From NCBI RefSeq assembly GCF_900108315.1, contig NZ_FNVB01000004.1:1-64000 (forward strand): a stretch of 64,000 nucleotides of DNA, given 5' to 3'. A program made the translations under genes and the position numbers. The notes beneath the pieces were generated by a model. That model was not told the DNA's origin. It saw only the letters and a program-made list of their open reading frames with translations, and did not search any database. This DNA is from Saccharopolyspora kobensis. Its GTDB lineage: Bacteria; Actinomycetota; Actinomycetes; Mycobacteriales; Pseudonocardiaceae. Shown piece after piece: positions 1 to 9,304 of the stretch. The first letter of the stretch is position 1, and the number at the start of each line of letters is the position of its first letter.

Positions 1-1620
1 TTCGTTTTTGTGCTGGGTATTGGTTATGTGGCGCGGCGTGCGGTGTCGACGAGTCTGGATTTTTTCTTGTCGGGTCGGGCGTTGCCTGCGTGGGTGACGG
101 GGTTGGCGTTCATCTCGGCTAATCTGGGTGCGATCGAGATCATTGGTATGTCGGCCAATGGTGCGCAGTACGGGATGCCGACGATGCATTATTTCTGGGT
201 TGGTGCGGTGCCTGCCATGCTGTTTTTGGGTGTGGTGATGATGCCGTTCTACTACGGGTCGAAGGTTCGTAGTGTTCCGGAGTTCATGTTGCGGCGTTTT
301 GGTCGTGCGGCGCATTTGGTGAACGGTGTGTCGTTCGCGGTGGCGCAGGTGTTGATCGCGGGGGTGAATCTGTATTTGCTGGCCAGCATCGTGAATGCGT
401 TGCTGGGGTGGCCGTTGTGGGTGTCGGTGTTGTGCGCGGCGGCGATCGTGTTGTCCTACACGGCGTTGGGCGGGTTGTCGGCGGCGATCTACAACGAGGT
501 GTTGCAGTTCTTCGTGATCGTGGCGGCGTTGTTGCCGTTGACGATCGTGGGGTTGGTGAAGGTCGGTGGGGTGCGGGGTCTGGTGGAGAAGGTCTCGGCG
601 GGTCCGGGTGGTGCTGAGCAGCTCTCGGCGTGGCCGGGCACGGAGCTGACCGGGTTCGCCGATCCGGTGTGGAGCGTGGTGGGGTTGGTGTTCGGGCTGG
701 GGTTCGTGCTCTCGTTCGGGTACTGGACGACGAATTTCGTCGAGGTGCAGCGGGCGATGGCGTCCAAGAGCATGTCGGCGGCGCAGCGGACGCCGATCAT
801 CGGGGCGTTCCCGAAGATGTTCATCCCGTTCATCGTGATCATTCCGGGGATGATCGCGGCGGTGGTGATCCCGGAGCTGGGTGCCTACAAGCAGGCGGGG
901 GCGCCGGAGGGTGCGGGGGTCAGCTACAACGATGCGATCCTGCTGCTGATGCGGGATCTGCTGCCGAACGGGATTCTGGGGATCGCGCTGGCGGGGTTGC
1001 TGGCGTCGTTCATGGCGGGGATGGCGGCGAACCTGTCGTCGTTCAACACGGTGTTCACCTACGACATCTGGCAGTCGTACGTGGTGCGGGACCGGGATGA
1101 CCGGTATTACCTGAACATGGGCCGGTGGGTGACCGTCGGGGCGACGGTGGCGGCGGTCGGCACGGCGTTCATCGCTTCGGGTTATGCGAACCTGATGGAT
1201 TATCTGCAGCAGTTGTTCTCGTTCTTCAACGCGCCGTTGTTCGCGACGTTCATCCTGGGGATGTTCTGGAAGCGGATGACTCCGCACGCCGGGTGGGCGG
1301 GCCTGGTGGTGGGCACGGTCTCGGCGGTGGTGGTCTTCGCGCTGGCCGAGACCGGGGTGCTGGACCTGCCGGGGCAGGGCGCGAGTTTCGTGGGTGCCGG
1401 GGTGGCGTTCGTGGTCGACATCGTCGTCAGCGTGGTGGTCAGCCTGGCGACCCGGCCCAAGCCGGAGGCCGAGCTGGCGGGGCTGGTGTATTCGCTGACG
1501 CCGCGGTCGGCGCGGCAGGCGGCCACCAGCGGTGAGGACGCCGGCTGGTACCGGCGGCCCGGACTGCTGGCCGGCATCGCCCTGATCCTGGTCATCGCCC
1601 TCAACATCGTCTTCGCCTGA
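1..1620 (+). CDS. Sodium:solute symporter (SSS family), 5' end outside window
   Basis: Integral membrane transporter of the sodium/solute symporter family, which couples Na+ entry to uptake of a small solute; the substrate cannot be read from the sequence. The frame is open back to base 1, so the GTG at base 10 is probably internal and the N-terminal helix is missing. Visible are about twelve hydrophobic segments and the family-like stretch SYTALGGLSAAIYNEVLQF near residue 160. A small two-helix membrane gene follows after 16 bases. The first 600-800 bases use T- and G-ending codons (TTG, GGT, GTG) far more than the 3' half or the neighbouring genes, which is odd for this window. Confidence 0.9.
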   Translation, partial: FVFVLGIGYVARRAVSTSLDFFLSGRALPAWVTGLAFISANLGAIEIIGMSANGAQYGMPTMHYFWVGAVPAMLFLGVVMMPFYYGSKVRSVPEFMLRRFGRAAHLVNGVSFAVAQVLIAGVNLYLLASIVNALLGWPLWVSVLCAAAIVLSYTALGGLSAAIYNEVLQFFVIVAALLPLTIVGLVKVGGVRGLVEKVSAGPGGAEQLSAWPGTELTGFADPVWSVVGLVFGLGFVLSFGYWTTNFVEVQRAMASKSMSAAQRTPIIGAFPKMFIPFIVIIPGMIAAVVIPELGAYKQAGAPEGAGVSYNDAILLLMRDLLPNGILGIALAGLLASFMAGMAANLSSFNTVFTYDIWQSYVVRDRDDRYYLNMGRWVTVGATVAAVGTAFIASGYANLMDYLQQLFSFFNAPLFATFILGMFWKRMTPHAGWAGLVVGTVSAVVVFALAETGVLDLPGQGASFVGAGVAFVVDIVVSVVVSLATRPKPEAELAGLVYSLTPRSARQAATSGEDAGWYRRPGLLAGIALILVIALNIVFA

Positions 1621-1636
1621 CCGAGGAGGTCTTCCC

Positions 1637-1897
1637 ATGCCAGGTCGCGGTTCCGGCCACACCGCGGGTGCCTTCGACATCCGCTCCGTCATCGCGCTGC
1701 TGTTCGTCATCTACGGCGCGGTGCTCGTCGTCGTCGGCGTGGTGCAGCCGCACGCCGAGATCGAGAAGTCGGCGGGCGTGAACATCAACCTGTGGGCGGG
1801 CGTCGGGATGCTCGTCTTCGCCGCGGCGTTCGTCGTCTGGGCCCGGCTGCGCCCCATCAGGGTTCCCGACGAACCCGCCGAAACCGGCGAGCACTGA
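1637..1897 (+). CDS. Small two-helix membrane protein, symporter partner
   Basis: An 86-residue protein with two hydrophobic segments (about residues 16-36 and 50-68), a short loop between them and an acidic C-terminus. A strong Shine-Dalgarno (GAGGAGG, 1622-1628) sits 8 bases before the ATG. It starts 16 bases after the symporter stop, so the two are almost certainly co-transcribed. Its position suggests a subunit or stability partner of the transporter, but no catalytic or binding motif is visible. The function is inferred from context only. Confidence 0.75.
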   Translation: MPGRGSGHTAGAFDIRSVIALLFVIYGAVLVVVGVVQPHAEIEKSAGVNINLWAGVGMLVFAAAFVVWARLRPIRVPDEPAETGEH

Positions 1898-1906
1898 TCG
1901 CACGGC

Positions 1907-1947
1907 CGGTGACGGCGTCCGCACGCTGGGCGGCCGACGCCGTCACC
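1907..1947 (+). terminator. Intrinsic terminator-like hairpin after the symporter operon
   Basis: A perfect 12-base stem (GGTGACGGCGTC pairs with GACGCCGTCACC) with a 16-base loop begins 10 bases after the small membrane gene. No U-tract follows, as is common in high-GC actinomycetes. Confidence 0.6.
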
Positions 1948-2007
1948 GCCGCGCTGGAACGGCCGGTTCCCGTCCCGGGGACGCGGACCGATCGCTAGTG
2001 TGATCGC

Positions 2008-2991
2008 GTGTTCCGACGCGTTCCCCTGATCGCCGCGCTGCTCAGCGCGTTCGCCGTGGCCGGTTGCGCTTCGCCCGGGATCGAGCCGACCGTTTCCGAG
2101 CGGCGGACCGTCGATCTGCCCGACATGAACGTGGACAAGCCGGGCCTGCTCGACCCGGCCTTCGCGCCCGAGCGGCTGCGCGGGGTGGACGTGTGCGAGA
2201 CGCTGCGCGCCGCCGGTCTGGAGCAGTACGGCGAGCCCGCCGCGTTCCGGCAGGAAGGGCTCGGGACCTGCGCGAACTACATGAAGAACCACAACGGTGA
2301 CGAGTTCACCGTCACCCTCTACTTCGACGACGGCCTGTCGGACCCGAGCCGCCACCGGATCGGCGGGCTGCCGGCCACGGTCCGCGACAACGGCTCCGGG
2401 TCCTGCTTCGCGAGCGCGGCCTACGCCGGTGCCGACACGCGCCTGTTCGAGGAACCCCGGGGCCTGACCATCCAGCTCGCCACCGAGCAGAGCGACGTCT
2501 GCTCGCCCGCGGTGCAGATGCTGACCGATGTCGTCGAGGTGGTGCGCACCAAGCCGCCGGTGAACGCGCGGACGTCGGGCGGGCTGGGCGGTTTCGACCC
2601 CTGCCAGCTCGCCGACCCGGCAGTGCTGCGCGACGCGATGGCGGGCGGCACCCCCGACGCCAGCGGCGGCCGCGGGCTCTACGACTGCGTGTGGTCCGCG
2701 GAGAACAGCGTCGTGGCGAAGGTCAGCCTGAAGTTCGGTGCCATGGAGGACACCGAGATCCCGCCGAACGTGCCACCGCCTCCGCCGATCGACCTGGGCG
2801 GCGCCCCGACCAGCGTGGTGGTCACCGCCGATCCGCCGGGCTGCGCGATCGAGTGGGAGCACCGCAAGGGCGACGGCGGCAGCGAGGTCGTGCACGTCGC
2901 GATCTCGAACATGAAGCGCATCCCGATGGATCCGTGCGTCAGCGCCGGGAACCTGGCCCGGCAGGTGCGGGCGAAGCTGCCCGCGGTGTGA
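2008..2991 (+). CDS. DUF3558-like lipoprotein
   Basis: A 327-residue predicted lipoprotein with a short hydrophobic signal and a lipobox ending VAGC near residue 20, so it should be anchored on the outer face of the membrane. Two halves each contain a Cys-containing unit (VCETL and DPCQLADP...L) typical of the DUF3558 family of actinobacterial lipoproteins, whose role is unknown. The GTG start has no Shine-Dalgarno, but TAGTGT (1996-2001) ends 6 bases before it, which suggests a leaderless transcript. A relative with the same DPC-type motif lies at 7136-8131. Confidence 0.75.
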   Translation: MFRRVPLIAALLSAFAVAGCASPGIEPTVSERRTVDLPDMNVDKPGLLDPAFAPERLRGVDVCETLRAAGLEQYGEPAAFRQEGLGTCANYMKNHNGDEFTVTLYFDDGLSDPSRHRIGGLPATVRDNGSGSCFASAAYAGADTRLFEEPRGLTIQLATEQSDVCSPAVQMLTDVVEVVRTKPPVNARTSGGLGGFDPCQLADPAVLRDAMAGGTPDASGGRGLYDCVWSAENSVVAKVSLKFGAMEDTEIPPNVPPPPPIDLGGAPTSVVVTADPPGCAIEWEHRKGDGGSEVVHVAISNMKRIPMDPCVSAGNLARQVRAKLPAV

Positions 2992-3063
2992 CGGTCCCGG
3001 TCGGCCCCCTGATTCCGTAGGCTGCACGATGACAACGACCGACGTAAAGGTGGGAGGCCGGCC

Positions 3064-4578
3064 ATGACCCAGACCGCCCGAGGCGACGTCGAGATCCAGT
3101 CCGCGACCAGCGCGGAGTCCTCGATGTTCGAATCGATCGACCCTCGCACCGGCGAGGTCGTGGGGCAGCACTCGATCCACACCGCGACCGAGGTCGACGA
3201 TGCGGTGGCGGCAGCCCGCGCCGCCCAGGAGGCGTGGGCCGAACTCGGGTTCTCCGGGCGCAAGCAGCGGCTCGACCAGTGGCGCAAGCTGCTGGCCAAG
3301 CGGGTGGACGAGCTGGCCGGGCTCATCTGCGCGGAGACCGGCAAGCCGCTCGACGACGCCAAGCTCGAACTGGTCCTGGTGATCGACCACCTGCACTGGG
3401 CGGCGGCCAACGCCGAGAAGGTGCTGAAGCGCCGAAAGGTCTCGTCGGGCTTCCTGATGTCCAACCACGCGGCCACCGTCGAATACCTGCCGTTCGGCGT
3501 GATCGGCGTGATCGGCCCGTGGAACTACCCGGCGTTCACGCCGATGGGCTCCATCGCCTACGCGCTGGCCGCCGGCAACGCGGTGGTGTTCAAGCCCAGC
3601 GAGCTCACCCCCGGCGTCGGGCAGTGGCTGGCCGACAGCTTCGCCGAGGCGGTGCCGGAGCACCCGGTCTTCCGGCTGGTGACCGGCTTCGGCGAGACCG
3701 GGGCGGCGCTGTGCCGGTCCGGGGTGAACAAGGTGGCCTTCACCGGTTCCACCGCCACCGGCAAGCGGGTGATGGCCTCCTGCGCCGAGAACCTGGTGCC
3801 GGTGCTGGTCGAGTGCGGCGGCAAGGACGCCCTGATCGTCGACGCCGATGCCGACCTGGCCGCGGCGGCCGACGCCGCGGTGTGGGGCGCGATGTCCAAC
3901 GCCGGGCAGACCTGCATCGGCGTCGAGCGGGTTTACGTGGTCGACGCGGTCGCCGACCGATTCGTGGAGATGATCACCGAGCGCGCCGGGAAGCTGCGGC
4001 CGGGCGGTGAGCCGGGCGCCAACTTCGGGCCCATCACGATGCCCTCGCAGGTGGACGTGATCCGCAGGCACATCGACGACGCGCTGGAGCGCGGTGGCCG
4101 CGCGCTGGTCGGCGGCGAGCACTCGGTGCGCCCGCCGTTCGTGGAGCCCGTGGTGCTCACCGACGTGCCGGAGGACTCCCTCGCGGTCACCGAGGAGACC
4201 TTCGGGCCGACCATCGTGGTGCGGCGGGTCCGCGATGTCGACGAGGCCGTGGCCCGCACCAACAGCACCCGCTACGGGCTGGGCGCCACGGTGTTCTCCC
4301 GGGCCAGGGGCGCGGAGCTGGCGCGGCGGCTGCGCTCCGGCATGGTCGCGGTGAACTCGGTCGTCGCCTTCGCCGGGGTGCCCTCGCTGCCGTTCGGCGG
4401 CGTCGGAGATTCCGGGTTCGGCCGGATCCACGGCGCCGACGGGCTGCGCGAGTTCACCCGCCCGCAGTCGGTGACCCGCCTCCGGTACCGGATCCCGCTG
4501 AACCCGATGAGCTTCGGCCGCTCCAAGGGCACCATCCGGCGCATGGTGCGGTTGGTCAAGTTGGTGCGCGGGCGCTGA
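3064..4578 (+). CDS. NAD(P)-dependent aldehyde dehydrogenase family protein
   Basis: A 504-residue full-length ALDH-superfamily enzyme that oxidises an aldehyde to a carboxylate. Recognisable elements in order are the cofactor-site strand IGVIGPWNYP, the Rossmann element FTGSTATGK, the general-base glutamate in ECGGKD (E250), the nucleophilic cysteine in NAGQTC (C284) and the C-terminal PFGGVGDSGFGR. A GGGAGG ribosome site precedes the ATG by 6 bases. It lies directly upstream of dhaKLM, so a triose or glycerol-derived aldehyde is a possible substrate; this is inference, because a repeat copy and about 130 bases separate it from dhaK. The C-terminus is basic (KLVRGR). Confidence 0.88.
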   Translation: MTQTARGDVEIQSATSAESSMFESIDPRTGEVVGQHSIHTATEVDDAVAAARAAQEAWAELGFSGRKQRLDQWRKLLAKRVDELAGLICAETGKPLDDAKLELVLVIDHLHWAAANAEKVLKRRKVSSGFLMSNHAATVEYLPFGVIGVIGPWNYPAFTPMGSIAYALAAGNAVVFKPSELTPGVGQWLADSFAEAVPEHPVFRLVTGFGETGAALCRSGVNKVAFTGSTATGKRVMASCAENLVPVLVECGGKDALIVDADADLAAAADAAVWGAMSNAGQTCIGVERVYVVDAVADRFVEMITERAGKLRPGGEPGANFGPITMPSQVDVIRRHIDDALERGGRALVGGEHSVRPPFVEPVVLTDVPEDSLAVTEETFGPTIVVRRVRDVDEAVARTNSTRYGLGATVFSRARGAELARRLRSGMVAVNSVVAFAGVPSLPFGGVGDSGFGRIHGADGLREFTRPQSVTRLRYRIPLNPMSFGRSKGTIRRMVRLVKLVRGR

Positions 4579-4613
4579 TCGACGCGCCGTTTGCGCTGGG
4601 CTTGCGCCGGGGA

Positions 4614-4640
4614 TGACAGGAAGGTTCCCTTGCTCTCGCA
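4614..4640 (+). repeat. Dispersed intergenic repeat, family A, copy 1
   Basis: This is a divergent copy of the window-wide 25-base element. The core CAGGAAGGTTCCC is intact, the tail reads TTGCTCTCGCA, and there is a two-base insertion. It lies 36 bases after the aldehyde dehydrogenase stop and 74 bases before dhaK. Confidence 0.9.
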
Positions 4641-4713
4641 CCCCCGGCCGGGCGCCGGGGCGGTGGAGAGCACACGGCGCGGCGGTGAGCGGCGCAGGCA
4701 AGGAGGCCAGCGG

Positions 4714-5709
<996 letters not shown>

Positions 5710-5722
5710 GGGAGAACGCCGG

Positions 5723-6358
5723 ATGGGTTGCACTGCACAAGACGTGATCGCGGCGCTGCGCGCGGGGGCGGCCACCGTCACCGAGCACCGCGACGAACTG
5801 ATCGAGCTGGACCGCGTGATCGGCGACGCCGACCACGGGGAGAACATGGCCCGCGGTTTCCGCGCGGTGGCGGCGAAGATCGACACCTCCGCGCCGGAGA
5901 CGCCCGGCGCGGTGCTGAAGTTGTGCGCCACCGTGCTGATCTCCACCGTCGGCGGCGCCTCCGGCCCGCTGTACGGCACGGCGTTCCTGCGCGCGGCGGC
6001 AGCCGTCAGCGATGCGCCGGAGCTGGACGGCACGGCGGTCGCCAAGGCCGTGCAGGCCGGGCTGGAAGGCGTGATCGCCCGCGGCCGCGCGGAGGTCGGG
6101 GACAAGACCATGGTCGACGCGCTGACACCGGCGGTGGAAGCGGCGAAGAACGCCGCGGAATCCGGTGAGGGCCCGGCGAAGGTGCTGGCCGCGGCGGCCG
6201 AAGCCGCCCACCAGGGCGCGCAGGCCACCGAACCGCTGGTGGCCCGCAAGGGCCGCGCGTCCTACCTCGGGGAGCGCAGCGCCGGGCACATCGACCCGGG
6301 CGCCCGCTCGACCGCGCTGCTGCTGTCCGCATTCGCCGAAGCCGCGGGAGGCCGCTGA
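5723..6358 (+). CDS. dhaL: Dihydroxyacetone kinase ADP-binding subunit DhaL
   Basis: The 211-residue nucleotide-binding subunit. It keeps ADP bound as a cofactor that is rephosphorylated by DhaM and passes the phosphate to dihydroxyacetone on DhaK. The Mg-ADP motif GDADHGENMARGF and the loop GGASGPLYGTAF are present, and the C-terminus GHIDPGARST is family-typical. The ATG at 5723 follows GAGGGAGA by about 8 bases and starts 13 bases after the dhaK stop. Its stop codon overlaps the dhaM start (TGATG), which suggests translational coupling. Confidence 0.93.
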   Translation: MGCTAQDVIAALRAGAATVTEHRDELIELDRVIGDADHGENMARGFRAVAAKIDTSAPETPGAVLKLCATVLISTVGGASGPLYGTAFLRAAAAVSDAPELDGTAVAKAVQAGLEGVIARGRAEVGDKTMVDALTPAVEAAKNAAESGEGPAKVLAAAAEAAHQGAQATEPLVARKGRASYLGERSAGHIDPGARSTALLLSAFAEAAGGR

Positions 6359-7032
6359 TGAACGTCGGACTCGTCATCGTCTCGCACAGCACCAAGCTGG
6401 CCGAAGGCGTGGTGGAACTCGCCCAGCAGATGGCGCCCGAGGTGCGGGTGATCCCCGCGGGTGGGCTGCCGGACGGCAACATCGGCACGGACTTCGAGAA
6501 GGTCTCGGCCGCGCTGTCGGACGCCAACACCGGACAGGGCGCGGTGGTGCTCTACGACCTGGGCAGCGCGCAGATGATCGCGGAGCTCGCGGTGGAGTCG
6601 CTCGGCGACCCGAGCACCGCGCTGGTCGTGGAAGCGCCGCTGGTCGAAGGAGCGGTCGCGGCGGCCGTCGCCGCGCAGGGCGGTGCGGCGCTGGCGGCGG
6701 TAGGCCGGGCCGCGGAATCCGCGGCGGAGGGCGGTGAACTGGCCGAGCCCGGTGCGCCGGAGGCCGGTGAGATCCGCGAAGAGCTGGAGCTGACCAACGA
6801 GGTCGGGCTGCACGCGCGTCCGGCGGCGCTGCTGGCGCGCAGCCTCACCGGTCTGCAGGCCACCGTCAAGCTCACGCTCGGCGACAACGAGGCCGACGCG
6901 GCCAGCGTCCTCGGCGTGATGGGGCTGGGCGCCCGCAAGGGCGACCGGATCGTCCTGCACGCCAGCGGGCCCGACGCGGCCCAGGCGGTGGAGCGCATCC
7001 TCGACCTGGCCAAGCGCAACTTCGACGAATAG
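6358..7032 (+). CDS. dhaM: PTS-dependent dihydroxyacetone kinase phosphotransferase DhaM (EIIA-HPr)
   Basis: A 224-residue two-domain phosphocarrier that donates PEP-derived phosphate to the ADP on DhaL. The N-terminal EIIA-mannose-like domain shows VSHSTKLAEG with H10 as the phosphorylation site. An Ala/Gly/Glu-rich linker leads to an HPr domain with NEVGLHARPAALL (H152). The enzyme I domain fused in Escherichia coli DhaM is absent, so phosphate must come from a separate enzyme I encoded outside the window. The start overlaps the dhaL stop. Confidence 0.92.
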   Translation: MNVGLVIVSHSTKLAEGVVELAQQMAPEVRVIPAGGLPDGNIGTDFEKVSAALSDANTGQGAVVLYDLGSAQMIAELAVESLGDPSTALVVEAPLVEGAVAAAVAAQGGAALAAVGRAAESAAEGGELAEPGAPEAGEIREELELTNEVGLHARPAALLARSLTGLQATVKLTLGDNEADAASVLGVMGLGARKGDRIVLHASGPDAAQAVERILDLAKRNFDE

Positions 7033-7047
7033 CCCGCTTCGGGAAGC

Positions 7048-7100
7048 TGCGAGCATGGGAACCTTCCTGTCATCGGTGGCAGGAAGGTTCCCTTGCTCGC
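7048..7100. terminator. Head-to-head pair of family A repeats forming a long hairpin (copies 2 and 3)
   Basis: A minus-oriented copy (7048-7072) is followed after 4 bases by a plus-oriented copy (7077-7100). Together they can form a stem of about 24 base pairs with one mismatch, one G-U pair and a TCGG loop. It begins 16 bases after the dhaM stop, so it is a plausible terminator or mRNA 3'-end stabiliser. Confidence 0.75.
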
Positions 7101-7135
7101 GGCTGGATCGCGCGGCGCCGGGTTAGGGTGGATCG

Positions 7136-8131
7136 ATGTCGTCGCGTCTCCGCCACCGAGGCCTGCCGCTGCTGTTGTTGTTGGTTCTGCTGGTGGCGGG
7201 ATGCACTCCGGGCGGCTCGCCGCAGGCGCCCGCCGCGCCGCAGGCGCCCGCCGCGCCGCAGCGGGACGAACCGGGCACGGCTCGGGCCTCGCTCGGTGAT
7301 CTGCGCACAGTGGACCCGTGCACGCTGACCGATCCCGCCGCGTTGCGGGACTTCGGCCCGGCGAAGAACGCCGGAACCGTTTCCCTGGACTACTGCCTGC
7401 TGCACGTCGAGCTCGCGAACGGTTCGCTGGTGCAGCTCGCCGTCGGCGAGCTGGGCCCGGCACCGGATCCGCGGGCGAACCCGGTCGTGCCGCGCGGTTC
7501 GCTGCGGGTCGTGCAGAACGCGCCGCTGCCCGGGCACTGCACCCGGGAGATCCTGTTCACCGATGGACTCGCGCTGCGGGTCAGCGCCGATCTGCTCGCC
7601 GGCGATCCGGCTTCCGGCCTGTGCGGCATCGCCGAAGCCGGTGCGGAGGCGGCCACCGCGGCGCTGGAGCAGCAGCGCGTCGGGCACCGGGAGTTCCCGG
7701 CGAACTCGCTGGCCCTCGTCGATCCGTGCGAAGTGCTGGATTCCGCCGTGGTGCAGCAGGTCCCGGGCCTGGAAGAGGCTCAGGGGCAGTCGAGCCCCGC
7801 CGGGCACCAGTGCGCTTGGGGTGAGCAGGTCGCGGACTCGCCGCGCGTGCAGCTCACCCACACGGCAGGCGATCCACCGCAGGTGCTGCACGGGGCGGCC
7901 GTCGAGGAGGAGATCGCCGGGCGGCGCACCGTGATCAGCGTGGTCGGCGGCGATCCGCAGCTCCCGCTGTGCTCGGCCGAGACCGCGCACCTGCCGTTCG
8001 GCGCCACCGGGCAGGTCGAGGTCGCGCAGCTGGTGGTGGCCGTGCCGGGGATGACCGGCATCGACGCCTGCGAGTTCGCCCGCGGCCTCGCCGGGCAGGC
8101 TTGGCCGCACCTCCCGGCGCTCGCCCCGTAG
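7136..8131 (+). CDS. DUF3558-like lipoprotein with PQAPAA repeats
   Basis: A 331-residue predicted lipoprotein. The signal is a leucine run followed by the lipobox LVAGC near residue 22, then a Pro/Ala-rich stretch with the PQAPAA unit repeated, which probably spans the cell wall. Two DPC-type motifs (VDPCTLTDPAALRDFG and VDPCEVLDS) mark DUF3558-like halves. TAGGGT (7124-7129) ends 6 bases before the ATG and no Shine-Dalgarno is present, so the transcript is probably leaderless. The family's role is unknown. It resembles the lipoprotein at 2008-2991. Confidence 0.75.
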   Translation: MSSRLRHRGLPLLLLLVLLVAGCTPGGSPQAPAAPQAPAAPQRDEPGTARASLGDLRTVDPCTLTDPAALRDFGPAKNAGTVSLDYCLLHVELANGSLVQLAVGELGPAPDPRANPVVPRGSLRVVQNAPLPGHCTREILFTDGLALRVSADLLAGDPASGLCGIAEAGAEAATAALEQQRVGHREFPANSLALVDPCEVLDSAVVQQVPGLEEAQGQSSPAGHQCAWGEQVADSPRVQLTHTAGDPPQVLHGAAVEEEIAGRRTVISVVGGDPQLPLCSAETAHLPFGATGQVEVAQLVVAVPGMTGIDACEFARGLAGQAWPHLPALAP

Positions 8132-8152
8132 CCGGACCGTTACGGTTGTCGC

Positions 8153-8461
8153 GTGCCCAGACGCAATCGCCAGCAGCGCCGCCCGGCGGCTGACAGCAGC
8201 CACCGCGCGATGGGCACTGCGTTCGGCGCGTCCCGGGTCGAGCACGGTCCGGACGGCGAGTGGATGGTGCGCACCGTGCCCGCCGCGCAGGCCACCAAGG
8301 TCTACCGGTGCCCAGGTTGCGACCACGAGATCCGGCCGGGCATCGCGCACGTGGTGGCGTGGCCGAGCGCGGCGCACGGCGGTGTCGAGGACCGGCGCCA
8401 CTGGCACAACGGCTGCTGGAGCGCGCGCAGCCGCCGCGGGCCGACGCGGCGCTGGTCGTAG
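8153..8461 (+). CDS. Small conserved protein with a zinc-knuckle-like CxxC
   Basis: A 102-residue basic protein. It has an Arg/Gln-rich N-terminus, the motif CPGCDHEI near residue 46 and HWHNGCW near residue 86. The spacing of Cys and His residues suggests a single bound zinc ion. I know of similar short actinobacterial proteins, but the function is not established. The GTG start lies 6 bases after a TACGGT box (8141-8146) and 21 bases after the preceding stop, so it may have its own leaderless transcript. Confidence 0.65.
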   Translation: MPRRNRQQRRPAADSSHRAMGTAFGASRVEHGPDGEWMVRTVPAAQATKVYRCPGCDHEIRPGIAHVVAWPSAAHGGVEDRRHWHNGCWSARSRRGPTRRWS

Positions 8462-8507
8462 CACGTCACACCATGCCGACCACCCGTCCGTGGCAGGATC
8501 GGGGGCG

Positions 8508-9257
8508 ATGAGCACCGAGATCCGCGCCAACACCGTGCTGCCTGCCCGCCGCGAGCAGATCACCCTGCACACCGCCGACGGCCTGCAGCTGATCGGCGAG
8601 CTCGCGCTGCCGGAATCCCGGCCGCCGCGGGCCACGCTGATCTGCCTGCACCCGCTGCCCACCCACGGCGGCATGATGGACTCGCACATCTACCGCAAGG
8701 CGGCGTACCGGCTGCCCGCACTGGCCGACCTCGCGGTGCTGCGGTTCAACACGCGCGGCACCGCCAGCGAAGCGGGCCGCAGCGAAGGCAGCTTCGACAG
8801 CGGCAACGCCGAGCGGTTCGACGTGGCGGCGGCGCTGGAGTACGCCGAGTTCCACGACCTGCCGAACGTGTGGCTGGTGGGCTGGTCGTTCGGCACCGAC
8901 CTGACCCTGGTGCACGGCCTGGACCCGCTGGTGGAGGGCGCGGTGCTGATCTCCCCGCCGCTGCGCTGGAGCACCGAGGAGCACCTGCGCGCCTGGGCGG
9001 ACTCGGGCAAACCGGTGCACGCGCTGATCCCGGAGTTCGACGACTACCTGCGTCCCGACGAGGCGCGGGAGCGCTTCGCCGCGATCCCGCAGGCGGAGGT
9101 GACCGGCTTCCCGGACACCAAGCACCTGTGGGTCGGCAAGGCCGAGGACGCGCTCGACGCGATCGTGCGAACCGTCGCCCCGGACGTGCCGACCCCGCTG
9201 CCGCGCACCTGGGACGGGCCGTCGGAGACCCGGCAGGTCACCATCGTCAGCTCCTGA
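8508..9257 (+). CDS. Alpha/beta-hydrolase
   Basis: A 249-residue cytosolic alpha/beta-hydrolase. The oxyanion strand LICLHPLPTHGG, the nucleophile elbow GWSFGT and the C-terminal DTKHLW, which supplies the catalytic histidine, are visible; it resembles small esterases that work on acyl chains. I chose the ATG at 8508 because CAGGAT (8494-8499) lies 8 bases upstream and the family domain starts shortly after it; earlier in-frame codons overlap the preceding gene. The substrate is unknown. A family A repeat follows 22 bases after the stop. Confidence 0.8.
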   Translation: MSTEIRANTVLPARREQITLHTADGLQLIGELALPESRPPRATLICLHPLPTHGGMMDSHIYRKAAYRLPALADLAVLRFNTRGTASEAGRSEGSFDSGNAERFDVAAALEYAEFHDLPNVWLVGWSFGTDLTLVHGLDPLVEGAVLISPPLRWSTEEHLRAWADSGKPVHALIPEFDDYLRPDEARERFAAIPQAEVTGFPDTKHLWVGKAEDALDAIVRTVAPDVPTPLPRTWDGPSETRQVTIVSS

Positions 9258-9279
9258 ACGCGCTGGTCAGGGCGGTGGG

Positions 9280-9304
9280 TGACAGGAAGGTTCCCATGCT
9301 CGCA
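9280..9304 (+). repeat. Family A repeat, copy 4
   Basis: A consensus copy lying between convergent genes. Its last base directly abuts the stop codon of the GNAT gene on the other strand (9305). Confidence 0.9.
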
